Positions 32,558 through 45,212 of a DNA stretch of 64,000 bases are shown here, piece after piece. The position numbers were made by a program, and so were the translations under genes. The DNA is from Eutypa lata (Eukaryota > Ascomycota > Sordariomycetes > Xylariales > Diatrypaceae): the NCBI GenBank assembly GCA_022661535.1, contig JAKULF010000007.1, forward strand, positions 3,782,001 to 3,846,000, given 5' to 3'. Within the stretch, counting starts at the first letter, position 1, and every line of letters begins with the position of its first letter. Under the pieces are notes generated by a model. That model was not told where the DNA came from. It did no database searches and was given only the letters and a program-made list of their open reading frames with translations.

Positions 32558-35500
32558 TGTGATGACGACGAAGGAATGAAGAATGTGTCGTAGAAAGAAC
32601 AATGTAACAATTGTGTCTAATGAAGATGGCAAGAGTGCTCTGATGCCTAGGAAGAAATGCTTAGAAGGTTAGGCATGCAGTATGTAGGTTGTGTGGTGAG
32701 GTTGGGTGTAAAGCGTAAAAACTGGGAAGAAGATGTTCGGGGAAAGGTTTCCAATTAAGAATTTCCCGTGATAGAAAACTCTTTACACCTAAAATTGCAG
32801 GTTTAGGTAGATCAGGAAACTCTGCTGATGGCCAGAACGTGATATGAGTTAGGTATTAAGAGGAGGGTTGCCACTTGATGATATCAGAATAGCACTAGCT
32901 CGAAAATGCCTACCTTAGGAAGACTACAGTAGGCCTTTTCTGTACATACACCATGCTGCGCAGGCCCTTGATTGATATTCTAGTCTATTGTTATTTGCAG
33001 TTGTGTCAAGACCACAGAAGAGGCGATACTGGCACGTAGATGATGGGCGTGAGGGCTATCAACTCTTACAGACTAAGATTGCATATGAAATACTTTTGTG
33101 ATACTACCGGTAGATCAATGTTCACGAGGATCAGAACATTTTGTCACCAATGCAAAGCATCACTTGTCATTCAAAGGGCAGCAAGGCCATGGTAGACCAA
33201 TACCGTAGTAACTAACTCTCTTCTTCGCAACCCCAGAAAGCTGGAGAAAGCAATGAAAAAGAATTGTAGGTTCGCCCCCCTGGAGGCAGTGTAATACCAG
33301 GGTGACAGGACACTGAGAACAGTAGCCCTTAAGTTCCAAAAATTAAGTCTGTGTGTAAAACACGCAGTAGGACCGAAGCCCCAAGAGAAAAGATTCCCTA
33401 AAAAAGGTGTGTAGTCAATGTGATCACCACGAGGGTGTACCAAATCAAAAACAGAAGAAACAAGAAGAAAATAAAAGAAAGTACATGGAAGGGGGTTCAA
33501 AGCCGCCACCACGGCATTATGGGCCTAGCATAAAGCCTCCCCCCGAAGGAGGACCAGGTGCTTAACCCGACACCTGGCGACCCACCACAGACCCGGATGC
33601 CCTCATCACGGAGAGGGTCCCATCGGCATACACCAATGGTCTCGACGCAAGCAGGGCCTACGCAGACTCTGGGCAAGCTAGGGAACACTTGAGCTTACCT
33701 CCCGAAGGGTACAGGGACCGTAGACCTCAGATTTGACTCCTCGGTTGTGAGAGATGCACCCTTCATAAAGAAAAAGTACACCCCATCGAACTGCCCAAAG
33801 GTATGTATAGCACTCTTTGTGGTGGTTGTGGCCAGGGTAGAGGAAGGAAGGGAGGGGTGGAAGAAGAGTAGTAGAAATACAGTAACAGAAATGAAAGAAT
33901 GCTTATCAAAGGTGAGATCGAGTCTCCTTGGCAGTTGGGTGGGTGACGATTGTTGACTGAAAATTGGTGAGAGAAAGTCTGTTGTGGGATGATTAGAACA
34001 GAATAACTAGAAGGTGTATAGGTTAGCATCTAATAAGGACTCGTCAATTACTTACTAGAGTTGTTGAAGATGGGAGTTGAAGATGGATGGGAGTTGAAGA
34101 TGGATGGAAGTTGATGACTGGGTGTTGTAGGTATGTGGGTGTATGGATGTTGTAGGTGTATGTATGGAAGTGGTGTTGTGTGTGTTTAGATGGGAGTGGT
34201 GCCTAGCAGGAAAAATTTTCAAGTGGAAGGAAAAAAGGTACGAAGGTACATACATACAGGGTGAATGAAAAATTGACGCGAGATGGTAGCAAAGTAGAAA
34301 ATGGAAATGGGGTTACCTGTTATCCCAAAGGCAAGGTCGGTGCTGAAGCAAGAAGGGATGGAATGGAATGGATAAGATCAAGAAGGACTAGGAGATCACT
34401 AACTTACTTCGAAAGATAAATTCGAGCCCCGTTCGTAACTCACTGGAATTGTGTCGAAGATAAAATAGTGTAGATGAAGCTGATGTTGATGGATTAGTTG
34501 TTGCTTGTTTGATGGAAAGAGCGTGGAGTGTGGAGTTGAGAGGGAGAGAGGGAGAGAGGGAGGGAGAGAGAGAGAGAGAAACAGGAATTGGTAATGGAGT
34601 GGGGAAGGGTGATGGGAGTGGTTGTAGTTCAAGGTACTACGTTGCAAAGTAATGGTTGTTAGGATTGAAGAAGAGCCTTGGATCTTTGGGAAAAGGTGCT
34701 GAAAGTAGACAAGATGTGACAGAGGAAGATACATGAACAAGACAATTCAGGCAGACAAATTCAACTGATGATATTGATGACTAACCTTGATATGGGGAAT
34801 TGATGATGAAGAAGGAAAAATTGAAAGTTGTGGGCAAGTTGAAAGTGTGAAATATTGAAAGGCTAAAGAGGTAGTGGAAAGGTTAGAGGGTGTTGCCTAG
34901 AAATAAGAAATTGGGCGTGGAAGAAATCGAGCAGGAAGACGTGTAGGATCAGTACATGTTTACACAGTAGGTATGTCACATGCACCAAGGTACGTACCAG
35001 ATTGTTGGCTATGGTGATTGAAAGTATTTCTAAATAAGTTGGAAAGGGTTTGATTATCTTTTCAAGATCGATTAAGTAGTTGTGGGAAAACGGGAGTGAT
35101 TAGAAAGGTACGAGGTGGTGCAGAAGATTTGTTGAAGGAAAAAAAAAATTGCATGGGAAGTTGTGCGGCTCACGTCTGTATTTGTAGATTTATTTAGTAC
35201 TGCAGTACCAATCAAATCAGTAACCCTGATTTCAATTTACTGATTCTTTTCGTTGCCGTGGATTGTTACTCTGGTGACTTACCCGAATCGGGATTTTTTT
35301 ACCGTAGTGATTCAAAACGCATGACCTCGTTTTGATCTTGGTTGATAAATAGGCAACCACGTGGGTCCGCATGGAAATTGTACAAGATACTTAACTGGAA
35401 TAACCAAACTAGAATAACCCTTTAGTAGATGGTAGTAATGATATGTCTATTTCTACACCTCCTGATTCTGCTACCAGGGACTGCAGCCCGTTGATCACAG

Positions 35501-38500
35501 CAAGTAGATTAGGCCGGGTTGCACATGGACAGTACAATATTGATACAGATCCTTCAACTAGTTTAAATCTAACAATAATCAAGGAATCAGTAGTTAAGTA
35601 TCTAGGCAGGTTGGCTGGCTTCGAATCTGGTGACCTTTACCTTTCTTCTTGAGTTGGAGATTAAATATAACAACTAAGTAGAAACTACTATTAGATCCCC
35701 ATTTGAATGCATCATGGACGACACACCCATCATTGGCATGGTTTCTGCCTTATTTAGTTCCAGAAGCAATGGTCCTTTTCTTCGGGATCAGAGATTGGGC
35801 TCAAGATAATGAGCGAGCCTGTTCATAGGGAAGAATTTGTTGTATCTGGTATTATATTATATACACTCCACCTGATTATGGCATACTATCTCTAGGAGTA
35901 TGGAGGGTAGTACTTCCCTACGACTACTCTCCCCTTGGGCAGCTTGAAGGCTACTGAATGCCAACATGTCTTCTAATGTATAACACAGTCATAGTACAAA
36001 TGCTACAAGATTCATTCATGGACATTGGATTATGATTAAAACATCCTACCCATACCGGACTGGTCTGCGGTGATAACAATTCGTTATTTGTATTAAATCT
36101 CAGTAGTACATGTACAACTGTATTAATGTTGGAATTTAAGCGTACAGGCAAGGGAATTAGTAGTAATATCACAAGAAAGCTACACATAATGGCTGTATGT
36201 ACAGATGTAGTATTAGGCTTCTATTGCAGAGTTTATTCTCGGTGCCATGTATGTAGTATTTCTCGATCCAACACTTGCAATTACTATCGTGATGGAACGT
36301 GATTAACATGCTGTATCATGTTTTTCCACCGAAGACCAACCGTTGTAGTCAGGGACCCCTATTTCCAGGGGGCTCCTTACCTGGGCATGTAATTAGATAA
36401 GGTAGGAGAATACTATCTCTGGTGATCATTACGTATATGTGGCACTTCCTATGTTGTTTTTTGTAAAGCGTAGATACAATCGAAAACCATCCTGCATTGA
36501 TATATGCCATATCTAGGCACCGCAACTAACAGAACGCAGTACTAACATTAAGCTGAGATTACCTGCTTATACCTGGTTAGCTAAATTTACCTCATATTGA
36601 ACCACATTACATTTATTTACCTTGTCAACAGACCAATGGGTATCTGTGGAATGACTCCGGCCTACTTACTTGGAAAGAAGCCCACTTCACCTACAGTTGC
36701 GATGGCTTCGAGATAAGTTCGCTGTAAGACACTTCCCGACATCATGATTAGGGAACGAACGTAGCTAAGTCTTCTATGTTAGCTTTGGCTCGCATCATTC
36801 CAAGGGAAGGAAAAATTGCTATCCGCATTAGCCCTCATAATAGAGGGAGAGACAATCGCAGGGGGTCTTGTGTTGATGTGGTTAATCAAAGTATCGCGGA
36901 AGACAGCTACTATCAGCCTCGGCCAGCCAGTCTAGAAGTCAGCTAGCTGCTTGTCGAATCTCCCTGGCCAAGACGATACTAGGGTATACATGTATCGCCC
37001 ACGATAGCCTCAGAGGAAGACATCTAGCTGTCAGGGGCTGATCAAACGCGTCGACCACCAGCAATCTCTTTTTCACTATCGAGTACGGGACCTTACTCGA
37101 TGTTAAGGTCGTCCCAATGTTTGGGCACCGCCTCCGCAGCGGTACTGACTTCTAAACGAGAGTGTGTATATCCTAGGCCATCGTTCTAACAACAAAAACG
37201 AGGCAAGTCTGGGACCTTGCGGCGAGCTGAAGAAAAGAGTATATCTAGGCGAATTAACAAATGTGTATAATAGTGCACTACAACGGCTAACACACCAGAG
37301 GAACTTGAGATCGCAAGTTGTATCTTGTATGGCCTATCTATGCTCGCTCGTGTTCTGTTGATACTTTATGATATTCAGCCTACTGTTATCTGGAAAAATA
37401 TCGAGCCGTTTGTCTTCATTCTTGACTTGTAAGAGCAAACTAAAATATTGATAAGAGTTGCTGTGTGTGGCAGGCAGTTGTTCGAGAGCAAAGCGGGACT
37501 CTTGTAGATGTATACGTAGGGAGATGAAGATTTTATTCTATTTCTAAGTAGGCATTTATGCTCTCTATAGCACGGTACAGTAGCTCAGCGATATGATCTG
37601 GCCACGATAATGATTTCTATAAAAGGAGGAATCCTAGACAGCCGTTTAGGGGTCACCGAATCACGTATCGTTGTTTTCTTGTTGAATCGGTTCCTGGAGC
37701 AATATCTTAATCCCCCCTCCAGTCTCCAGTGTAGCCGTAGGGTATGAGGTTAAGAGACTCGAAGTATCTCGGGCAAGCAAGACTCAAAAGATAGGAGTCG
37801 ATGGTTACTTCGGCTGTAATAGCCCCCCTGTAAAATCTTACTAAGCGCGATCAGGCCGTGGCTATTTTTGACGACTTTAATAAGGCTCACGTCGCCTTGA
37901 AAGCGGAGAAGTGGTGAGACCAACACATCGATAAATATTTTAGTGTTAACCTTAAGCCTAGCCCACGGGTACCTAGTTCTTTGAAGTGCACTAGAGTACA
38001 TTTGACGTTCAAAACCAACCATCTCTGCCGGAGCGTCCACTGGTCTCACTCTACGATAATGATATATGCCATACATCCATTTTGCTTAGTCGCTAGGTAG
38101 ATCGTGAAAATCTTCTAAATACCCTCACCGTGATGGGTGGCTCGATCCAATTCCACAGGAAGCACCTTTGCCAAGTTCGGAAGCCAATGAAACGAACATT
38201 CAGCAGCTTAGGATCTAGCAAGTGCTAGCCTGATTGACTTGGGATGTAAATGTCCTTTTATCAACATAAGGGGAGCTTCCCCACGTCCTTGGTGAAAGTG
38301 GCACTGCTGGTGGAAGTACGATCGATCCATTTGGGCTTGAACTCGTGAACTCGTGAACTCGCGAGTGGTGACGTGGGTGGTTGCTGTCATATGAAATGGT
38401 GTGTGGGTAATGCTAGCTTGGACTGACTAACCTAAGGGCCGCAATCTAATAGTTTCTACCCACGGCTTGTCAGCAAAAGTCGGCAGACATATTGGATCCT

Positions 38501-41500
38501 AGGTATACTGGAGCGCCGTGGGTACAGTCTTCACCTTCATTTATGCGTCAAATAGGCCAACGAGCGAACAAGTGGCACGGCCTTACCAGCATCCATAGCA
38601 GAGTGAAATATCATTGTTGTAAAAGATGCCTTGCCGTAGGTTAGTAGGAAGAGGTTCTAGGCTACGAGGTAGGCTGAAATGGTGGGTGGGATTTGTGCCA
38701 AGGAATGGGTTTCCGAGCGAAGGGGACACCCTGACACCCCACGTCCATACCCAAGCCAAATCCTGCACGATGGTGGCGACGGCCTATCGAAATCGCGGGT
38801 TCCTGCGCAGGTGACTACCACCCACGACCCTATGCGGTGGATGACATATCAGCTTGGCAGATGCACGAATCCTCCCATAAAGGTTAGCTAAAAGATGTGG
38901 GTGTTGGGTGAATGCGCCATCAAGGCAGTGCAGTCGGGGTCCTAAACCATTTCTACGGGCCGGCTGTTACTGTTGGTAAAGGGGGGTTGAGATGCTACGT
39001 ATCAACCAACCGATACGTAGGGTTGGCTGTCTGGATCTTGAACGCATTACTAATCCTTGTTCTGAGACATACCGAAGCCTTATCTAAATGGGAAGAGATG
39101 CGCCACAGTTAATAATAACGTTGACTGACAAAATAGATTCTATCACGACGAAGACCGGAGGAACTCGGGAAAGGAGTTACCGGTGAATAGTGGTTTAAGG
39201 GCAGAGTCACGTTCGTTGCAACCAGAAGTAGGACAATATCGCGTGAGATCCCACGTCGTCCACTTGTCGCGTTGTGAGAGGCCCGAAATTTGCCGGGTTT
39301 CGTAGATAAGTTGTTAGGTAGTTTCCGAGGTTACAGTAAGGCCGACGAAAAGACTGCAAAGTCCCTATTTCGTCACAAATTCTCATCAATCTCACAATAG
39401 GATGGCTTTAATCGGAAAGACTTGGCAGCTGCTGGGATTGTCTAAGGCTCTTTTAGGGCAACTGGGTGGCTTTGGCGGCTTTTGTCGATCCGAGCCTCGA
39501 TCTTTCGGGACTGGCGGGCCTATCCGCTCGTTACGCTGAGCAGGGAGGATGAATGTCTCTGAGGAATTCTTTGGCCATGTGGAAAGTTATAAACCAACTT
39601 AGCAACTGCATTCCTGAACATACATGGCTTTCTCAATGTTTCAGACATCGCTAAATTTATTTTCAAGGGTAGGTATTTAATGAGGAGATATATCTTAGAC
39701 GGAATACTCGCTTAATCACTACCGTACGTAGCAATGTGCGGACTTCAGGCCGAGGAACATGTGGCAGGCTGGGAATGCATGTCAAATGTGATGGCTTATT
39801 TTAGTGACGCATGTTGGGGTGGGGAATCGGACAAGCGTGGTCTGTCGAAGGCAAATGGAAGGAACGCGCAGTGTGTTCGCGGCAGGCTGGGCAGGGCAGC
39901 AAAGGCACGGGATTTCGAATCCTCTAGCCAGCCTTTCTCAGCTCGGAATAGCCCGCACAACTTCCCGCCGCTGCAAAACGTCCGCTAGAAGGAAACATTC
40001 GTAGAAACCTGCGGTCAATTCGGGGATACCCCTCGTCGACTTTAGTTGTCTCAGCTATCTTGGCTAGTCTGGTTGTACCTTTTAAGTTACATCGCTTCAT
40101 GCGGATGTACCTGACTCCTGGATACGGGTTAGGAATTATATCAATATGACTTTCTACGGAAGCATAGATGGAGATGGGCTAGACCTACATATGAATACTA
40201 TCTACAGAACGCCACAGTAGATATTATGTTTAAGAGGAATGCCGAAAATATCATGTCCCGGTCTGAGGAGTTCTTACAGTGATATAGGAGCCTCCCTTGG
40301 ATTGCTGTATGAGACGTTTAAGATTAGTAGGAAGTCGTTCAAGTTTGTTCTATTCCGCACCAATAAGTGCATGTAGGGATAGGCAGAGCAATGGTTGAAT
40401 AATCCCTCATTACTTCAAATGTATTGTTTGTGTCACCGCTAACTAAGTGTCATGGACAAAAACATAGTGATAGCCCTAACGTGGGCACATGGGAAGAAGA
40501 GAACTCGTCTCAACAGAATACCAGAATACCTAAAATAATACCCGTTTACTCATCAATGACCGACCCATTTTCCTGGGACCGGAGATGCAGGCCAGTAAGG
40601 CGGAGGAAACGTTCAAGTGGACCGGACTTCATGGTATACCTAGGTACATAAGTACATAAGGTCAGATTGTTCCAGCCAGGCAGCCCTACCTTTTAAGGTG
40701 TAGCTAAGCACAGACGAGTTCTTGAGGCTTGAAGCGATCTTGCCCCAATAATTCAGGAACATTTCATGGATATGTTCGCTTGTTAAATAGAGCAAATAAA
40801 AAGAGGTACTGTAGCATGCGGCTATACATACGTACATCCACAAATGTCGGTTATTTCGAATGATGATTTAATATCCTTTCCATAGTATTAACGAGCTGGT
40901 AAACCTGATTATTATGACATACATAACTGCGTAATTATACATACATGTAGGTAAGTATAATTAAGTAAACGTGGACATAAAATCCAGGTACGCCTTAGTA
41001 CTTCGTAATAATAATGCCAACTCATCACCGCTTATGAACCAGGGTCCCATAACTAGAAGTACTTATGCATTTGGAGCAAACATCATTTGTCGCAATTATT
41101 CGTATAGTTAGGTAACTAGACATATAGTAAAGAGGTCTTTTCTTCTGTTCATATAAACTCCAAGCCCATTTCTTCCGCATTCATTCTCACAGTGTTGTAA
41201 ATAATTTTGGTTATTTTTACTAATGAGGAATAAGGCGCTATTGCAAGTCGTAGATGAAAGTCATTGTTAGATCTTATTCAATGTTGCATTCAAACACTGC
41301 GTATTTTCCTCTGCCCGAATAGTACTAGATCTGCTAATAACCATACTAAAATAACAACTGCATACATACATACAAGCATTAGCTGTTGTTGCCCCCGGGT
41401 CCCCCGGCTCCCCGGAGAAAAGATAGACAAGCAGACAAGCAAAGCCATGCATGTGGACAGTGGACAGGTTAAGTACCTCTTGCTTTCTAATAACAACATT

Positions 41501-42395
41501 AATCTTTGACATTTGCACTGTCGTTTGTCATCTGTCAAATCTGGTGTTAGTTGTAGTTTTTTTATTATCTGATTTATCTTTTTTTCTTGGGCTTCTTATC
41601 CCCGGCTGGTCCTTCCAAATCCTTTGGTCAACTCTTTCTCTGCAACAAACAGCATGACCAACCATTCATGCATTGATGACCGCATCGAACAATAGACTGC
41701 ATACTATCTACAACTGAACCTGCTTACCTATTATATCCATCCATACATATCTAGGGATTCACATCGGTATATACCTACATGTATGTATAATTGGTCGTAT
41801 CTACATACTTGCATCCATGTGTCTACATATAGACCTGCCTGTATACATATATATGCTACCCTAGCCACATCCCCTCTCAATTGTACCTACCTACTATGGT
41901 TACTAGGTAGTGTTCTTCTACAGCCACACCATCATTGTGTCATCAAAGACGATAATCATTCGCGTTGACACCCCCAGACCCCATACTCGCAGCAACTAAG
42001 TGATCTACTGCGCAAACATTCGTTGGCCTGATTCGTTCATATTCTTCTGCTTACCTATCGGCCTATTCTATTCATCCTATCCCATCAGCTTGTCTACCCG
42101 GTGAGGCATCACAAATCTCTTCTACATTACGAATCACAGAAGAAAGGACAAGTTGGTTATCTCGTGGCAGTCCCAAACTGAGGCCCGAATCTCATACAAC
42201 GTCGTACTACAGCAAGATGATCAATCAGAAAACCGTAACAACTAGTTTCCCAAGCTAAAGCATTCCGAAATCTGGGGACTTGGGGGGCGTGAACCTCAGT
42301 GACGTGGTTCATTTGTTACGCGCACCCGGTAGTGTTTTCCTTTCCCGAAACAACATCCCGCAAGCAGTCCTAAGTCGAGCCACGACGACACAATC
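32558..42395. other. 9.8 kb gene-poor region
   Basis: No frame here shows family resemblance or sustained coding character on either strand. Recognisable parts are a GC-rich, hairpin-rich patch at about 33490-33760, purine-rich and GGAT/GTAG-like simple sequence at 33840-34960 (with GAGA runs near 34530-34580), a three-fold AACTCGTG-type tandem at about 38335-38365, and many TAGGTA/TACGTA words. The last 1 kb is the VAC7 promoter side with CATA repeats. Base composition is moderate, so it is not a RIP island like 12.9-21.1 kb; it may be old, diverged repeats. Confidence 0.55.
33490..33760. repeat. Possible fragment of a retroelement: GC-rich patch with short hairpins
   Basis: Against a plain background this block carries two compact inverted repeats: CCTCCCCCCGAAGGAGG (about 33536-33552) and CCAGGTGCTTAACCCGACACCTGG-like pairing at about 33554-33577. 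Both strands stay open for 60-70 codons without recognisable protein. Such hairpin-rich blocks occur in untranslated parts of non-LTR retroelements. That origin is a guess. Confidence 0.2.
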
Positions 42396-45212
42396 ATGGC
42401 GAACCCCACCACCGCCATGGATGCGAGTCTATCAAGTCTTACGTCCGTAGACAACGATACCTCCGCAACGTCCAGCGCAAACGTCGACACGCAGCCTTCT
42501 AAGTGGACATCAGCAAGTACATCATTGACAGCATCCCCATTAGTGTCTCGTGAGTCCTCACCGTCAAGACCTGCTATTCGACCTGGTAGAATCAGCCGGA
42601 CATCCACATCTGGGTCTGTATCTGCATCTGGGTCTACAACTGCATCCCGAAAGAATAGCACACAAGATTTGAGTCCATCGAGGATCAGATCTAGCATCCC
42701 AACTCCGTCACCAACACCTCGACAACATCTTTCCTCTGCGACAACACCTGCGCTACATCCTCCTACACGCTCCGAACCCGTGCTATCTGCCCCCGTTCCG
42801 CAGAAACCATCGATCATATCTGAGACTTCCAAAGAGTCACCACGGTGGCCGGTGTCTCCACGACTAAAATCACCGCCTCCATATCTGAACAAGCCAGCCG
42901 TGCCACCCACATCACGTAAAAACGATAGCGAACCGCCGTCAATAAATGTTCAGAGAGCAACCCCTTCACCGCAGGTCATCGACCCGGCATCGCAACCCGT
43001 GTCGGATAATGAGTCAGATGAGGCTCATTTATCATCGGGGATGAGAACACCAGCCCGTGGGCCAGGCAGCGGATCTTCGCCGTTAGAAACGGTGCAGGAA
43101 GTCAGCCAACCGAACTCACCGAACGCTGGTTTAGAGGCTGCTTTTGGAAAGTTGGCAGAAACGGCTGCTGCTCAGGCGTCATCACAGAATGGTGCTATTG
43201 ACAAGACGGCAGACAAGAGTGCGGGCAAAAGTACGGATAAGATGGCTAAAACGGAGCAAGGTTCACAAAACACCGAGAGTGGCAGTGATAGCGGAAGCGT
43301 CAACACGGCTACGCGGAGATCCAGCACTCAAGCTCCGCCACCGTTGCTCCATAACAGGCAGTCGAGCACAGCACTGAAGTTTGGGAATAGAGGACAGACG
43401 ACAGGCGAGAGCTCTTCAAGAAACATGACTGTGGAGACAGAGAAGGTGGAAAATATGCAGAAGCTGTCATTGGCTCCTAATGTGGGCGCACAGGGAGCAA
43501 ACGGGAGTTTAAGGACGAAACCTAGTAACGAGACTATAAAACCCAAGAAGGAGAAGAAGAAGCATTCCCGGAAGCCCGCAGCTGTGTCTTCTGGCACTGG
43601 TGAGACCCCTAGTTTCCTTCCAACTGCTTTACGACATAGCCGTTCAATAAGATCTATTGCTTCTGCGACTTGTCGTTCGCCGGTCAAATCGTACGCTGGC
43701 CAAGGGCCGTGTGTTGGCGAAGGCCCGATGAGTCCTCCCTTGCGGCAACCGCCACCAGAGAGAGCTCATTCGCGGGCTGCAAGTATTACTGCTCATATGA
43801 CCAATTTACTGACAGGAGGATATCGTACAGCATCCTCGAAAGCAGATATTTTCGAGGCCAAGGTGGCCAGCGCGGTAGAAGAGGCTAACTCTTCCGATTC
43901 CGACGAGACTTTCGTATACGACTCGAATCCTCCAGATGTTAACGAGCGCCCCCGTCGTTTTCATTCCCGGACCCCTAGTGCCGCCTCGATGGCTAGTCAA
44001 GCTGACCGCAACGGCATGCGCTCCATACACAGCGTCTTAGAAAGCGGCACTCCCAACGTTCCTGTTAAGAAGAACATGAAGTTCGTGAACACGTTTACGG
44101 GTAATGTAACTGACGGTACCCCCGGGGAGGATGACGGTAGAGGCACGGGGCGGAGTAATGTTGGTTCAGCCCGAGGTACTGGGCGCCACCACCATCACCC
44201 TGGGGGGCGTTGGGGTCGGAATAATGGCAACTACTTATCACTTTTCGACAACGAATCTCCATTTCCCAATGCAACTAGAACGAAGTTTTCTAGTAATAAC
44301 TCTCGACAATCATCAAACCCTCCCAGCCCCCGGTCTAATACGGGTCGAGGGTGGATGTCGAATAAACGGCATTTGCAACAAGCTAATGCATTTGATATGG
44401 ATGACACTACCGGAGCAGATGATGAGAGCACGCCTCTCATACTGTCTGGCACAGTCAGATCTAATCGTTCGGGAAGAAGCAGACGTACGCCGCTAACATC
44501 ACGGAATGTGGAAGCTCAAACCTATCCACAACGTCCTTCATTTCTCAACCGCTTCGCAAGTTGTCTGGTACTTACCGTAATGTTACTACTGGTTATCACC
44601 GGAGCCATCGGTTTTATGTTCGCTACCTCGCAACCGCTCACAGACATCAAGCTCGTGAAGATAGGCAATGTCTTAGCTAGCGAGCAGGAGCTGATGATGG
44701 ATATAAGCGTGAAAGCGCACAATCCGAATGTGGTCGTGGTTATGGTTGATTCTGCAGACTTGGAGATATTCGCGAAGTCTCCGCACGCTGGCACTGATTC
44801 TGATTGGTGGCGGCATCCCGACGGCAATCTCGAGGATGAATTTCGTAAAATGGACGATCCAATTGACGACCCCCCGAACGACGATACTTCACCCAATATG
44901 CGCCTTGGAAACATTTTGGAGTTCGACAGCCCCTTGTCTTATGAGGGGTCGTTCTTCCAATCCGGTATTTCTGTTTCCACGGGCTCGCTGAGACTAGCAC
45001 GGCCCGGCAACGGGACTACGAGCGGTTCGGAGAGATGGGAACGTATCATCTCCGATGATTTTATTTTAATTGTCAAAGGAGTACTAAAGTATACTCTACC
45101 CCTGAGTCAACGGGTAAGGAGCGTCTCTATCGCTGGTAGGACGACGGTAAAACCGAACTCAGCAAACGATCCGACCTTATCACCGAATGGGACCGAAGTT
45201 AGGATCCTTTAA
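42396..45212 (+). CDS. vac7: Vac7-like vacuolar regulator of PI(3,5)P2 synthesis
   Basis: Vac7 is a vacuolar membrane protein that activates the PI3P 5-kinase Fab1 and so controls vacuole size and stress-induced PI(3,5)P2. A single 938-codon exon starts at an optimal ACAATCATGGCG. The first about 700 residues are Ser/Thr/Pro-rich and largely disordered, with Ser-Pro sites and two conserved-looking islands (LPTALRHSRSIRSIASATCR; DETFVYDSNPP). One transmembrane helix lies at about 720-744 (CLVLTVMLLLVITGAIGFMF). The following SQPLTDIKLVKIGNVLASEQ and DISVKAHNPNVVVVMVDSAD are the hallmark of the luminal LEA_2-like domain of the Vac7 family. Acidic inserts (DDPIDDPPNDDT) interrupt that domain. 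Intact and intronless. Confidence 0.93.
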   Translation: MANPTTAMDASLSSLTSVDNDTSATSSANVDTQPSKWTSASTSLTASPLVSRESSPSRPAIRPGRISRTSTSGSVSASGSTTASRKNSTQDLSPSRIRSSIPTPSPTPRQHLSSATTPALHPPTRSEPVLSAPVPQKPSIISETSKESPRWPVSPRLKSPPPYLNKPAVPPTSRKNDSEPPSINVQRATPSPQVIDPASQPVSDNESDEAHLSSGMRTPARGPGSGSSPLETVQEVSQPNSPNAGLEAAFGKLAETAAAQASSQNGAIDKTADKSAGKSTDKMAKTEQGSQNTESGSDSGSVNTATRRSSTQAPPPLLHNRQSSTALKFGNRGQTTGESSSRNMTVETEKVENMQKLSLAPNVGAQGANGSLRTKPSNETIKPKKEKKKHSRKPAAVSSGTGETPSFLPTALRHSRSIRSIASATCRSPVKSYAGQGPCVGEGPMSPPLRQPPPERAHSRAASITAHMTNLLTGGYRTASSKADIFEAKVASAVEEANSSDSDETFVYDSNPPDVNERPRRFHSRTPSAASMASQADRNGMRSIHSVLESGTPNVPVKKNMKFVNTFTGNVTDGTPGEDDGRGTGRSNVGSARGTGRHHHHPGGRWGRNNGNYLSLFDNESPFPNATRTKFSSNNSRQSSNPPSPRSNTGRGWMSNKRHLQQANAFDMDDTTGADDESTPLILSGTVRSNRSGRSRRTPLTSRNVEAQTYPQRPSFLNRFASCLVLTVMLLLVITGAIGFMFATSQPLTDIKLVKIGNVLASEQELMMDISVKAHNPNVVVVMVDSADLEIFAKSPHAGTDSDWWRHPDGNLEDEFRKMDDPIDDPPNDDTSPNMRLGNILEFDSPLSYEGSFFQSGISVSTGSLRLARPGNGTTSGSERWERIISDDFILIVKGVLKYTLPLSQRVRSVSIAGRTTVKPNSANDPTLSPNGTEVRIL

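Noticed and set aside
33171..33512. 113-codon hydrophobic ORF on the minus strand
   Set aside because: Phe/Leu/Ser-rich chance frame with a polypyrimidine origin; no membrane-protein family pattern.
37750..38076. 108-codon ORF on the minus strand in the gene-poor tract
   Set aside because: No recognisable motif, no splice partners, and length expected by chance over 10 kb.
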